Source: Pseudaeromonas sharmana
GTDB taxonomy: Bacteria > Pseudomonadota > Gammaproteobacteria > Enterobacterales > Aeromonadaceae
DNA: 64,000 nt
Assembly (NCBI RefSeq): GCF_042649925.1
Contig: NZ_JBHSAF010000014.1
Location: 62,001 to 126,000 of the forward strand
Reading direction: 5' to 3'
Shown: positions 36,016-45,267 of the stretch, one piece after another
Numbering within the stretch: position 1 is the first letter of the stretch
Layout: the number at the start of each line of letters is the position of its first letter
Notes under the pieces: model-generated
Told to the model about the DNA's origin: nothing
The model's database searches: none
What the model saw: the letters and a program-made list of their open reading frames with translations, nothing else
Translations under genes and position numbers: made by a program

Positions 36016-38108
36016 GCCCTGTTACTCCGGAGATGGTCCTGCAACGGCTGCGTCAGTTGTTGCCGGCCAGCAAACTACGCCATATCGACTTCCAGTTTGC
36101 GCGTTTGATCGCCGATCTGTGTCGTGATATGCCCAGCCGTGGCGACGCCGAACTGGTGCTGGCCGCCTGTTGGACCAGCGCCTTGTTGGGCAAGGGCCAT
36201 GTCTGCCTGCCCCTGACGCAGCCGACTGCGCCACGGCTGCTGGATCTGGGTGACGACGAGATTGAGCCTCTGCTTGCAGAGTTGGCGCCACCTGAAAAGT
36301 GGCCTGAGCTCTGGCGACAGCATCCGCTGGTCGGCCATCCGGTGGCGGGAGTACAGGACGACGATTCCGGCACAGAACAGTGGCCGTTGCAGTTGTGGCA
36401 GGGGCGTCTCTACCTGAGTCGTTATTATCGATTCGAGGCACAGGTCGCACGTTGCCTGTTGCGGCTTGCGGCACGCCAGGTGGCCGTTTCTGCACGGGTC
36501 CAGGACTCGATGCAGCGGCTGTTTGCGATTGACAGCGCTGCTGTCTGGGCCAGTTTACAGCAACAACGATCGGGCCCTCACTTCGATGCCCTGCGCTTTG
36601 CCAGTCAGTATCTGGATCTGGTGGCTGCCCCCTCGGTGGAGACGGAGGCGCTTTGCCAGGGGTTGACGCACGCTGCTTCTGAAGCCGAGCTGGCACAGCT
36701 GTTGGCGGCCCTTCCTGCTCGCGCCCGTCGCAATGATCAACACCTGGCGGTCGCCACCGCACTTTCGCGGGCATTGGCTGTGATCTCGGGGGGGCCAGGA
36801 ACTGGCAAGACCACGACGGTCGCCAAATTGCTGGCATTGCTGGTCGAGCAGGGGCTTGAGCAGGGGCAGGTACCGGTGATTCGCATGGTGGCCCCTACCG
36901 GCAAGGCGGCAGCGCGGCTGGGCGAGAGCCTGGGACGGGCCCTGGGCTCCCTGGCGTTGCCTGATGACGTGCGTGCGGCCATGCCGACCACAGCCGGTAC
37001 CTTGCATCGGCTGCTGGGGGTGATACCGGGGCAACTCCAGTTCCGGCACCATGCCGGTAACCCGTTACATCTGGACATTCTGGTGGTTGACGAAGCCTCG
37101 ATGGTGGACTTGCCGCTGATGGCCCGCCTGCTGGTCGCCCTGCCGGAACAGGCCAGACTGATTCTGCTCGGAGACAAGGACCAGCTGGCCTCGGTGGAGG
37201 CGGGCTCGGTGCTTGGGGATATCTGTAGTGTGCTGCGAGAAGGCGTGAGCCCGCAGCAGGCCGCCAGACTGGGTCAGCAGACCGGATACCAGCTGACACC
37301 GGGGCATGAGCGGGGTTCACCGCTGCGAGATAGCCTGTGCTTGCTGCGCAAGAGTTGGCGCTTTACCGCCGATTCCGGGATTGGCTTGCTGGCGGCGGCC
37401 TGCAATCAAGGGCAGGCCGAAGGCTTGGCGCAACTGTGGGCGCAAGGCCTGTCAGATATAGAATTGCAGCCCTGGAGCCAAGGAGCCTACCGCCAGCTGA
37501 TCGAGTCGGTAGTGCAGGGTTATCGCCAGTACCTGCTCGCGGTACAACAGGGGCGGCCAGCGGATAACGTCTTCTTCTATTTCAATCAGTTCCAGTTGCT
37601 GTGTGCATTACGCGACGGGCCCTTTGGCGTCATCGGGCTCAATGCACGCATCGAACAGGCGCTGGCTGCTGCCGGCTTGATCCGCCCGGAGCATGATTGG
37701 TATGCCGGGCGACCTGTGATGATCACGCAAAATGATCATGCGCTCGGAGTTTACAACGGCGACATCGGCGTCTGTCTACCGGATGCACAGGGGCGCTTGC
37801 GGGTCTGGTTTGAACAGACGATGGAGAAAACGGATTCCAACAGGGCCAAGTCACTGCTGCCAAGCCGTTTGCCGGCCCATGAGACCGTGTATGCGATGAC
37901 TATCCATAAGTCACAGGGTTCGGAGTTTGATCGTGTCATCATGGTGCTGCCGGAGCAGTTATCACCGTTGTTGACGCGCGAATTGATCTATACCGGCCTA
38001 ACCCGGGCGAAGCAGAAGCTGACGCTGTATACCGATCCGGCACTGCTGGCACAGGCGATCCGACGCCGAACCGAGCGGCATTCGGGGCTCTCACTTCGGT
38101 TTTTGTAG
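36012..38108 (+). CDS. recD: Exodeoxyribonuclease V subunit alpha RecD
   Basis: 5'-3' helicase subunit of RecBCD, 698 residues against 608 in E. coli. Motifs: GGPGTGKTTTVAKLLALL (I), LVVDEASMVDLPL (II), LLGDKDQLASVEAGSV (III), TIHKSQGSEFDRVIMVLP (V) and LIYTGLTRAKQKLTLY (VI). The extra length lies partly in the N-terminal third and in the stretch between motif III and the second helicase domain. Last gene of the operon. Confidence 0.96.
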   Translation: MSPVTPEMVLQRLRQLLPASKLRHIDFQFARLIADLCRDMPSRGDAELVLAACWTSALLGKGHVCLPLTQPTAPRLLDLGDDEIEPLLAELAPPEKWPELWRQHPLVGHPVAGVQDDDSGTEQWPLQLWQGRLYLSRYYRFEAQVARCLLRLAARQVAVSARVQDSMQRLFAIDSAAVWASLQQQRSGPHFDALRFASQYLDLVAAPSVETEALCQGLTHAASEAELAQLLAALPARARRNDQHLAVATALSRALAVISGGPGTGKTTTVAKLLALLVEQGLEQGQVPVIRMVAPTGKAAARLGESLGRALGSLALPDDVRAAMPTTAGTLHRLLGVIPGQLQFRHHAGNPLHLDILVVDEASMVDLPLMARLLVALPEQARLILLGDKDQLASVEAGSVLGDICSVLREGVSPQQAARLGQQTGYQLTPGHERGSPLRDSLCLLRKSWRFTADSGIGLLAAACNQGQAEGLAQLWAQGLSDIELQPWSQGAYRQLIESVVQGYRQYLLAVQQGRPADNVFFYFNQFQLLCALRDGPFGVIGLNARIEQALAAAGLIRPEHDWYAGRPVMITQNDHALGVYNGDIGVCLPDAQGRLRVWFEQTMEKTDSNRAKSLLPSRLPAHETVYAMTIHKSQGSEFDRVIMVLPEQLSPLLTRELIYTGLTRAKQKLTLYTDPALLAQAIRRRTERHSGLSLRFL

Positions 38109-38234
38109 GGGTAAGATTAAAGTTATGCAAGAATAGGGTCGCTTTTGAGTCAGTGTTGTCATGATCATAGTCAAGTCAGGTGACTCCCAGCTGGGTGCCG
38201 TCATGGACACATTGAGCGTAACTACGGAAGCAGA

Positions 38235-40469
38235 ATGCAAAATAAACCCTCGCTGTTATCGCACGTACTTGGTTTCTTGCTGCAAACGGAATACCTGAAC
38301 ACGGCGGCAGCGCTTGCGCAAAGCCGCGTGAGTGCGCTGCGCATGATCACTATTGCTGCGCTGGTATTGGTGTGTCTGGTTGCTATCCCGTCGTCGATAC
38401 AGGCTTGGCACTACCATCAGCCCCATGTCCCCATCTTGTTGATATTCTTCTATTTGATGACCGCGCTCCTGGTGTGGCAGGTCGACCGTCACTACCATCT
38501 GGTGGCATGGGGGCTACTGTTCACGATCCTGATGGCTGGCCTCAGCATGCAGATCTTCATCACCGAGAGTGCGCTCGCCAACTTGGGCTCCCTGTTTTTG
38601 TATGCCATCCCTGCCTTGGCCATGTTGTTGCTAGGCCTCCGCGTTGCCTTGCTGACAATGGTGTTCAATATCCTGCCGTTCACGCTGTTGCTGATAAATG
38701 AACCGCTGCCGAACTGGTTTTCTATCGATCTGACGCTGCCCAATTCGCACTTCTACCTGCATGCGGTGTTGTTCGTCTTCTTCAATCTGGCGGTACCTCT
38801 GGCAGCGTGGCGGTTGTTGCGTGCATTTGAGCTCACGCTGGAGCAGCGGCAGAAACTGGTCGAGCGCCTTGAACATAGCCGTGACCTGCATAAGTTGGTG
38901 TTCGAGTCCGGACAGACGGCTCGGTTGTTGCTTGATAGTCGCGGCCGCATCCTGCTGGCGAATCAGCAGGCCTCCGCTATGCTGGCGGCGCGTCTGATGC
39001 CCGGCATGCGGCTCAACGATCTGCTGCCTGTGGGTTTGCGTCCCATTGCCTTGAAATCCCTGCGCTGCAAATGGACTCTGGATAATGAACGAGAGTGGTT
39101 TGTCGAATGCCAACCGCTGGCTGAGAGCTCGCACTTTCTGGTCCAGCTGGAGGATGACAGCGAGCGCTTGCGTGTAAAGCGCCTCGAGAAGCAAGCCCGG
39201 CAGCTGGATAGCCAGCGTCGCTGGCGGGATCCGTTGACCGGTTTGCCAAATCTGGCGGCCTTTATGCAACAGTTACACGAGAAACAGCAGCAACAGGCCA
39301 GCCCAGGCTTGCTGGCGATGATCCGGGTGCATCGCCGCAGTGCCGACAAACCAGGTCAGCAGGCCATCTGGCTGAGTCAGCAGTTGGCCGACTGGTACCA
39401 GCAGGGGGGCTTTATCGGACAGTGGGATGTCGAAACCCTGCTGTTGGCGACACCGGCACTAACGGAATCCCCATCACCCGAAGCCGTTTATTCAGCCTTG
39501 AGCACGCGCTTGGCTGCGCTGGAGGGACGCCACGGGCAGGTCTCCCTGTGTTGGGGCATGATAGCTCCCTGTCCCGATGTGCCGGCGCATCAGCTGTTGA
39601 ACTATCTGCGTTTTGCCATCGAGCAGGCCGCGCGCTCAGGGGAGGGATATCGTTTTGTGCTGGCGGATTTCGAAGAGGGACAACGCGATACCCGCATGCT
39701 TGCTGCCTTGCGTCTGGCCTTGCAACGCGAGCAGATCCGGCTCGCTTATCAGCCACAGATCCATGCTCCTACTGGCCAATGGGTAGGATTAGAGGCATTG
39801 GCGCGCTGGCATCATCCGGAGTGGGGCGATATCAGTCCGGCCAAGTTTTGTCGTCTGGCTGAAGCCAATGGGCTCTCGTGTCAGCTCACGGAAGCGGTAT
39901 TGTTGCAAATCAGTATCGACTGGCATCGCTGGCACCGCGCCGGGTTGCAAGTGCCGCCGATCTCAATCAATTTTTCAGTGCATGAACTGGCGTCCGACCA
40001 ACTGCTTCGCCATTGGCTCAGCCTGTGCAAACAGTTGGGGTTGCCGCCGGGGGCGCTGGAAATCGAGCTGACCGAAAGTGCGTTGACCGAGGATGAATCG
40101 GCGCTGTCACAACGCGTGTCATTACTCAGCCGCTTGGGTTTCCCGGTGGTGGTGGATGATTTTGGCGTCGGCTACTCGTCGCTGGCGCGGGTGATCACGG
40201 TGCCGGCCAGCCAGATCAAGATCGATCGTTCGCTGATCGCCGACATCGAGCACAACACGCGCCAGCAAAAGCTCATCCGCAGCATGGTCGCCTTGTGTCA
40301 GACGCTGGATGCCCGCTTGTTGGTTGAAGGGGTCGAGACCGCCGCGCAGCTGGCGGTGCTGGAAAAACTCGGCTGCAGCTATTTCCAGGGCTACTACTTT
40401 TCGCGCCCGGTGCCTGCCGAACAGATCACGCCGCGCCTGCTGTCCACAGAGCCTGTCGAGGCCATCTGA
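38235..40469 (+). CDS. Membrane EAL-domain c-di-GMP phosphodiesterase with degenerate GGDEF
   Basis: A 744-residue integral membrane protein. About five or six helices fill residues 35-200 (MASE-like sensor). A PAS-like segment (VFESGQTARLLLDSRGRILLANQQA), a degenerate GGDEF domain and a C-terminal EAL domain follow. The GGDEF-type start DPLTGLPNLAAFMQQL is present but the active-site loop reads GQWDVE, so it should not make c-di-GMP. The EAL domain looks active: GLEALARWHHPEWG (codons at 39792-39800), VVVDDFGVGYSSL, KIDRSLI, LLVEGVET and FQGYYFSRP. Monocistronic, 126 bases after recD. Strong ribosome site GGAAG. Confidence 0.9.
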   Translation: MQNKPSLLSHVLGFLLQTEYLNTAAALAQSRVSALRMITIAALVLVCLVAIPSSIQAWHYHQPHVPILLIFFYLMTALLVWQVDRHYHLVAWGLLFTILMAGLSMQIFITESALANLGSLFLYAIPALAMLLLGLRVALLTMVFNILPFTLLLINEPLPNWFSIDLTLPNSHFYLHAVLFVFFNLAVPLAAWRLLRAFELTLEQRQKLVERLEHSRDLHKLVFESGQTARLLLDSRGRILLANQQASAMLAARLMPGMRLNDLLPVGLRPIALKSLRCKWTLDNEREWFVECQPLAESSHFLVQLEDDSERLRVKRLEKQARQLDSQRRWRDPLTGLPNLAAFMQQLHEKQQQQASPGLLAMIRVHRRSADKPGQQAIWLSQQLADWYQQGGFIGQWDVETLLLATPALTESPSPEAVYSALSTRLAALEGRHGQVSLCWGMIAPCPDVPAHQLLNYLRFAIEQAARSGEGYRFVLADFEEGQRDTRMLAALRLALQREQIRLAYQPQIHAPTGQWVGLEALARWHHPEWGDISPAKFCRLAEANGLSCQLTEAVLLQISIDWHRWHRAGLQVPPISINFSVHELASDQLLRHWLSLCKQLGLPPGALEIELTESALTEDESALSQRVSLLSRLGFPVVVDDFGVGYSSLARVITVPASQIKIDRSLIADIEHNTRQQKLIRSMVALCQTLDARLLVEGVETAAQLAVLEKLGCSYFQGYYFSRPVPAEQITPRLLSTEPVEAI

Positions 40470-40476
40470 CGTTGAG

Positions 40477-41385
40477 TTACTGCGCTTTACGAATAAACAG
40501 GATGCCCAGGTCCTGGGCCGGCTGAAAATGCCGGGCGTGGTATTCGAACGTCAAGGCGTCGCGCTTTTGCAACTCGCCGGCAAAGCAGAGGCTGAGCAGA
40601 TCGCTGGCGGCCTGTTTTTTGATGATGAGATGAAACTCATCAATCGCGCCGTGCCAGTTATTGGCGGTGGTCAGGATATAGCGCAGATAAGACCAGCCAA
40701 CGCCATACTCGCCCTCGCGACGCGCTATTCCGGCGCGCGTGGCCTGATCCAGACAGGCCAGTTTGGCATACTCTTCAATCAGGACGCTCCCCGGTTGGGG
40801 AACCCCTGTGGTGATGCTCGGCACGTAGTGATGACGGATCCGGACCGGTTGGCCGGCAGGAAAGTGCTGACGCCAGAGAAAATACTCATGCAGCGTAAAG
40901 CGGGGGGCGCCGTTAGCATCCAACCAGCTTGCGGGCAGGCCGGGCGGTTCTGCGGACTCGGCAAACTCTTCCATCATGGTCAGCAGCCGCGGCTCATCCC
41001 AGCCGCGCTGTTGCAGCTCGGGCCAGATGTCGCGTCCATCAAGCAACACCACCAGGCGGCGTTGTGTCTGCTGCACCTTATCGTTCACCCAGAGTGTGAA
41101 ATCGCGAATGCTGTTGTGATCCGACATGCCGAAATACATGGCCGGCATCGGAAAGGCCATGTTGATGGTCAGATCCTGCGCTGACTCATTGATGAACTGG
41201 TAGCGGACATCGACCCCGGTTTCACTCAGCAGCAGCTGTTCGCGCTGCATACGGATCTGCGACTGCTCGGTCAGGATCAGGCCGCCATTATCGTCACCGA
41301 CACTGCTGTCATTGGCCTGAGCGAATGGGACATGGCAACACAGCAGCAGGGCGGTGCAGAGCGTGGCGAGATAAGCAGGGCGCAT
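40477..41385 (-). CDS. DUF4424 family secreted protein
   Basis: Predicted periplasmic protein of 302 residues with a signal peptide (MRPAYLATLCTALLLCCHVPFAQA). The family is recognised from GGLILTEQSQIRMQREQLLLS, VDVRYQFINESAQDLTINMAFPMP and VRIRHHYVPSITTG, a pattern I associate with DUF4424; function unknown. Start at ATG 41385 because the signal peptide begins there; an in-frame start at 41436 would add a polar leader. Convergent with the EAL gene (7-base gap), with mdh 119 bases upstream. Confidence 0.8.
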   Translation of the reverse strand: MRPAYLATLCTALLLCCHVPFAQANDSSVGDDNGGLILTEQSQIRMQREQLLLSETGVDVRYQFINESAQDLTINMAFPMPAMYFGMSDHNSIRDFTLWVNDKVQQTQRRLVVLLDGRDIWPELQQRGWDEPRLLTMMEEFAESAEPPGLPASWLDANGAPRFTLHEYFLWRQHFPAGQPVRIRHHYVPSITTGVPQPGSVLIEEYAKLACLDQATRAGIARREGEYGVGWSYLRYILTTANNWHGAIDEFHLIIKKQAASDLLSLCFAGELQKRDALTFEYHARHFQPAQDLGILFIRKAQ

Positions 41386-41504
41386 CGCGAGGACCTTGTA
41401 GATGATGAGACGACTATCATACTGAACCGAACACATCGCGTCTGATGGCGTGTCACAGTACTGGCATAGAAGTGGGCTCGTTGTGGCAACGAGCCGACGC
41501 GGTT

Positions 41505-42479
41505 TTAGCGACTGACCTGGTGCCAGATCGGCATCAACTGACGCACGAAGTCGATGCCTTGTCGAATCTCTTCGTTGAGGCCCGGCAGCATGGCGTCGAT
41601 GGCGGCTTGTTCAACCGGGTGGATCGGGGCATAGGAGAGCACTTCTGCGACACCGTCAACCCCCAGGCGCACACGCTGACTGAAAAAAGGCGCCGCGGCG
41701 TGGCCGCCTTCAACGTAAGCGCATTCGATGATGCCCAACTCGCCTTGGCGGGCCCGCAGCAATGACAGACAAAACCGCAGGGCGGCATACGCCATGGCCA
41801 GGGTGGCCGAGCCGGCGCCGGCTTTGGCGTCGACAACATCGGTACCAGCCTGCTGTACCCGGCGAATGCGCTCGGCAATGGCGGCATCATCGCCTAGCTC
41901 GCCCCCCAAATGGGAAAACAGTGGGATAATGGTGTTACCGCTGTGGCCGCCGACAACCGGAATGACGCCTTGTACCGGCAGGGCTTCCGGGCGCTCATCG
42001 CTGGCGCAGAAGGATTCGGATCTGACCACATCCAGCGTCGTTAGACCAAACAGTCGTCGGGCATCATAGACGCCTGCCAGTTTCAGTACTTCGGCGGCGA
42101 CCGGCACCATGCTGTTGACCGGGTTGGTGATCAGCGCGATCAAGGCGGCAGGGCAGCAGCGGGCGCAGTGCTGTACCAAATCCATCACGATGCCGGCATT
42201 GAATTTAAACAGGTCGGAACGTTCCATGCCGGGTTTGCGTGCAATCCCGGCGGGAATAAGGACGATATCGGCCCCTTCGAGCGCCGCATCCGGGTCGCGG
42301 CCGGTATAGCCTTTGACGCGTACCGCGGTCGGGATGTGACTCAAGTCGACGGCGACACCACGTGTCATCGGGGCGGGATCGTAAAGTGCCAGCTCGCTGC
42401 CCGCGGGCAGATGCATCTTCAACAGCAGTGATAAAGGCTGGCCGATGCCGCCAGCGGCACCCAGTACGGCGATCTTCAT
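41505..42479 (-). CDS. mdh: NAD-dependent malate dehydrogenase
   Basis: Malate/oxaloacetate interconversion, TCA cycle; 324 residues (E. coli 312). The Rossmann start is VLGAAGGIGQPLSLLL. Substrate-loop arginines (GIARKPGMERSDL), the Arg of TTLDVVRSESF and the catalytic His of GGHSGNTIIPL are present, as are ITNPVNSMV and AGAGSATLAMA. It is clearly Mdh but noticeably diverged from the enteric enzyme (for example CARCCPAALIAL, and a longer C-terminal tail). It is not beside argR as the main mdh is in many gammaproteobacteria, so it might be a second copy. Confidence 0.88.
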   Translation of the reverse strand: MKIAVLGAAGGIGQPLSLLLKMHLPAGSELALYDPAPMTRGVAVDLSHIPTAVRVKGYTGRDPDAALEGADIVLIPAGIARKPGMERSDLFKFNAGIVMDLVQHCARCCPAALIALITNPVNSMVPVAAEVLKLAGVYDARRLFGLTTLDVVRSESFCASDERPEALPVQGVIPVVGGHSGNTIIPLFSHLGGELGDDAAIAERIRRVQQAGTDVVDAKAGAGSATLAMAYAALRFCLSLLRARQGELGIIECAYVEGGHAAAPFFSQRVRLGVDGVAEVLSYAPIHPVEQAAIDAMLPGLNEEIRQGIDFVRQLMPIWHQVSR

Positions 42480-42813
42480 TCTAAAGCTCCGGGTAGAACA
42501 GGGGCGGACCGCTTAGCCTGCCGTGGACCAGCACGATGCGACGCCGCGGTTGTTAACCAGGTGTGAGGCTGTCGTTGCGGACATTCACAACCTGATGGTT
42601 AATTTTATTCAATTTATCATATAGATACAAAATTGACACCCATCTTGAGCCCGTGCGGCCAGACGGTATGGCTGAGGATGAAAAAGTCTTTAGCAAAAAA
42701 AAGCATAAGGATGACGAATTATGTTGGTTCGCTTCTCGGCAGCGCGCGGATAGCCTGATGTTGTCCGGCAAAACAGGCCGCAATGCAGAATAAATAACCG
42801 TGAAGAGGTGGAT
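42480..42813. other. Divergent intergenic region between mdh and the cystine-type transporter
   Basis: About 330 bases with an AT-rich core near 42598-42640, the likely site of the divergent promoters. I could not fix -35/-10 pairs or a regulator site with confidence, and no gene is recognisable. Confidence 0.55.
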
Positions 42814-43581
42814 ATGAAGTTGACTCGTTTGATGGTGTTGGGGGCCTTGTCGCTGTCCCTGTCAGGGGTGGCCTCGGCGGCCAGTCTGGCCGAGATCAAA
42901 AATGCCGGTGCCATTCGCATTGGTACCGAAGGAACCTATGCGCCATTCACCTTTCACGAGGCCAGTGGTGAACTGGTGGGCTTCGATGTCGAGATTGGCC
43001 GCGCCATCGCGGCCAAGTTGGGTGTTAAAGCCGAATTTGTCGAAGGCAAGTGGGACGGGCTGATCGCCGGCATCGATGCCAAGCGTTATGATCTGGTCAT
43101 CAATCAGGTTTCTATTACGCCGGAACGCCAGGCCAAGTACGACTTCTCTGCACCTTACATTGTCTCCAAGGCGGTGGTGTTGGTGCGTAACGACGATAGC
43201 AGCATCCAGGGCTTTGCCGATCTTAAAGGCAAGAAAGCGGCCCAGTCGCTGACCAGCAACTTTGGCAAGCTGGCTGCCAGCCACGGTGCCGAGCTGGTGG
43301 CCACCGACGGATTTAATCAGTCTGTGGAACTGGTGCTGTCGCGTCGTGCCGATGCCACTATCAATGACAGTCTCTCCTATCTGGACTTCAAGAAGCACAA
43401 GCCGGATGCGCCGCTGAAGATTGCCGCCACGCAAGAGAGTGCCGACAGCGCAGGTGTACTGCTGGCCAAGGGACAGCCCGAATTGCTGGCCGCCGTCAAC
43501 CAGGCGTTGACCGACATCAAGGCCGATGGCACCTACCTGAAGATTGCTGATAAATACTTCGGCGCCGACGTGTCGAAATAA
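42814..43581 (+). CDS. tcyJ: Cystine-type amino-acid ABC transporter, binding protein
   Basis: Periplasmic family-3 binding protein of 255 residues. Signal peptide MKLTRLMVLGALSLSLSGVASA. IRIGTEGTYAPFTFHEASGE, GFDVEIGRAIAAKLGV, KWDGLIAGIDAKRYDLVINQV and the C-terminal FGADV match TcyJ/FliY cystine-binding proteins better than glutamine or arginine types. Start at ATG 42814 with AGAGG 5 bases upstream; a GTG two codons earlier is less well placed. First gene of a three-gene importer operon. Confidence 0.85.
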   Translation: MKLTRLMVLGALSLSLSGVASAASLAEIKNAGAIRIGTEGTYAPFTFHEASGELVGFDVEIGRAIAAKLGVKAEFVEGKWDGLIAGIDAKRYDLVINQVSITPERQAKYDFSAPYIVSKAVVLVRNDDSSIQGFADLKGKKAAQSLTSNFGKLAASHGAELVATDGFNQSVELVLSRRADATINDSLSYLDFKKHKPDAPLKIAATQESADSAGVLLAKGQPELLAAVNQALTDIKADGTYLKIADKYFGADVSK

Positions 43582-43607
43582 TCTAACCAGAAGCAAGGAG
43601 CTCTGCC

Positions 43608-44285
43608 GTGCCTGCCTGGTTACAGTTGATGCTTGACTCTTTCTGGCCCCTCCTCAAGGCGGGGCTGGTTTTTACCGTACCCTTGACGTTGATCACGTTT
43701 GTGCTTGGCATCGCACTGGGCTTTATCACGGCGTTGACGCGGCTATATGCCCCCTGGCCACTGGTGCTGATCGCCCGTTTTTATGTCTGGCTGATCCGTG
43801 GTACCCCCTTGCTGGTGCAGCTGTTTCTGATCTTCTATGGTCTGCCCAGCGCCGGCATCACGCTCGATGCGTTCACCGCCGCCGTGATCGGTTTTACACT
43901 CAACGTCGGGGCCTACAGCTCGGAGATCATCCGCGCTACCCTGGCAGCAGTACCGCGCGGGCAGTGGGAGGCGGCGTACTCCATCGGTATGGGCTGGACG
44001 CAGGCCATGCGCCGCGTCGTGTTACCACAAGCAGGTCGCATTGCTGTCCCGCCGCTATCCAACACCTTTATCTCGTTGGTCAAGGACACGTCGCTGGCGG
44101 CGGCAGTCACGGTGCCCGAGCTGTTCCAGTCGGCGCAACGCATCGCGGCTGCGACCTATGAACCGCTGATCCTGTATGTTGAGGCGGCCCTGATCTACCT
44201 GCTGTTCAGCTCGGTGTTGTCGGCGCTGCAAACCCGGCTGGAAGCCAGACTGGGATCTTCATCCTCGACAGGAGAACGTGCATGA
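43608..44285 (+). CDS. tcyL: Cystine-type amino-acid ABC transporter, permease
   Basis: HisM-type permease of 225 residues with about five membrane helices. LKAGLVFTVPLTLITFVLG, IRGTPLLVQLFLIFYGLP (polar-amino-acid permease signature) and EAAYSIGMGWTQAMRRVVLPQA are diagnostic. It starts with GTG at 43608, 7 bases after AGGAG. The stop overlaps the ATPase gene start by 4 bases. Confidence 0.88.
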   Translation: MPAWLQLMLDSFWPLLKAGLVFTVPLTLITFVLGIALGFITALTRLYAPWPLVLIARFYVWLIRGTPLLVQLFLIFYGLPSAGITLDAFTAAVIGFTLNVGAYSSEIIRATLAAVPRGQWEAAYSIGMGWTQAMRRVVLPQAGRIAVPPLSNTFISLVKDTSLAAAVTVPELFQSAQRIAAATYEPLILYVEAALIYLLFSSVLSALQTRLEARLGSSSSTGERA

Positions 44286-45049
44286 TTCGTTTAACCGCCA
44301 TCGAGAAGGCCTTTTCCGGCCAGACAGTGCTCTCCGGCATCGATCTGCAACTGCAGGAAGGGAGTGTCACGGCGCTGATTGGCCCCTCTGGCAGTGGCAA
44401 GAGCACGCTGCTGCGCTGCGTCAACCTGCTGGAGCAGCCCAATGGCGGCCAGTTGCAGATTGGCGATGCCCAGCTTGACTTGCATACCCATCCGCATCCG
44501 TCTCGCCGCCAGGTGCAGGCCATCCGACAGCAAACCGGCATGGTGTTTCAAAGCTTCCAGTTGTTTCCACACCTGAGCGTGCTGGAAAACGTCATGGAAG
44601 GCTTGGTGACGGTGCTGGGATGGAGCAAGGCGGCGGCGCGGGAGCGCGCCGAAGCCTTGCTGGTCAAAGTCGGTATGGGTCACAAGGCCGAGGTGATGCC
44701 GGCTACACTCTCCGGTGGTCAGCAACAGCGGGTGGCCATCGCCCGGGCACTGGCGCCGTCGCCGCGAGTCTTGCTATGTGATGAGCCCACCTCCGCACTG
44801 GATCCCGAGCTGGCTCTGGAAGTGGTGGCGGTGTTACGTCAACTGGCGGCGGAAGGCACGACCATGTTGATGGCGACCCATGATCTGCGCCTGGCCGCCA
44901 ATATTGCCCAGCAGGTGGTGTTCCTGGAAGCCGGGCGAATTGTCGAGCAGGGTACTGCGCAGCAAATTTTTACCGCACCGCAGCAGGAGCGGACCCGACG
45001 CTTTATCACCACACTGACCGATGGTTTGCCAGAGAACTGGGAGATCTGA
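44282..45049 (+). CDS. tcyN: Cystine-type amino-acid ABC transporter, ATP-binding protein
   Basis: ATPase of 255 residues completing the importer. Walker A GPSGSGKST, Q-loop GMVFQSFQLFPHLSVLENV, signature LSGGQQQR, Walker B LLCDEPTSALDPELA, switch histidine in MATHDLRLA. GQTVLSGIDLQLQEGSV and VNLLEQPNGG resemble TcyN/GlnQ. Last gene of the operon, ended by a strong hairpin terminator 27 bases downstream. Confidence 0.9.
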   Translation: MIRLTAIEKAFSGQTVLSGIDLQLQEGSVTALIGPSGSGKSTLLRCVNLLEQPNGGQLQIGDAQLDLHTHPHPSRRQVQAIRQQTGMVFQSFQLFPHLSVLENVMEGLVTVLGWSKAAARERAEALLVKVGMGHKAEVMPATLSGGQQQRVAIARALAPSPRVLLCDEPTSALDPELALEVVAVLRQLAAEGTTMLMATHDLRLAANIAQQVVFLEAGRIVEQGTAQQIFTAPQQERTRRFITTLTDGLPENWEI

Positions 45050-45075
45050 AGCCTTGCAGTCGTGCCTGGAGTGCA

Positions 45076-45108
45076 GATGACCGCCGCTTAGCCGGCGGTC
45101 ATCTTTTT
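45076..45108 (+). terminator. Terminator of the cystine-transporter operon, inside the convergent gene
   Basis: Perfect 11-bp stem GATGACCGCCG (45076-45086) / CGGCGGTCATC (45093-45103) with a 6-base loop, then TTTTT (45104-45108). The right arm encodes the last codons of the opposite-strand Cys-rich protein and the loop contains its TAA, so one sequence serves both functions. A T run exists only for the plus-strand transcript. Confidence 0.9.
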
Positions 45109-45267
45109 CAACTGCTTGCGCGCGCAGTCACAGTCGCCACCGCTCAGCGCCGGACACTTCTTGCAGGGCGGGGAATACCAGGGGCGCTGCAGCAGCGCCA
45201 ACAATGCCGCTTTGTCGAGGCGGGCGAGTTTCTTCTTGCTCAGCTTGAGCTTCTTTTTGTCAGACAT
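45088..45267 (-). CDS. Small basic cysteine-rich protein (unknown function)
   Basis: Predicted 59-residue protein. A Lys-rich N-terminus (MSDKKKLKLSKKKLARLD) precedes PWYSPPCKKCPALSGGDCDCARKQLKKM, giving CxxC and CxC clusters suited to metal binding. Start at ATG 45267 is preceded by GGGGAC; upstream ATGs at 45279, 45282 and the longer frame are less likely. I recognise no named family. The cysteine pairs and strong charge bias argue that it is real. Confidence 0.6.
   Translation of the reverse strand: MSDKKKLKLSKKKLARLDKAALLALLQRPWYSPPCKKCPALSGGDCDCARKQLKKMTAG

Noticed and set aside
40309..41184. 291-codon plus-strand frame across the EAL gene end and the DUF4424 gene
   Set aside because: It overlaps two well-supported genes in other frames and shows no family pattern.
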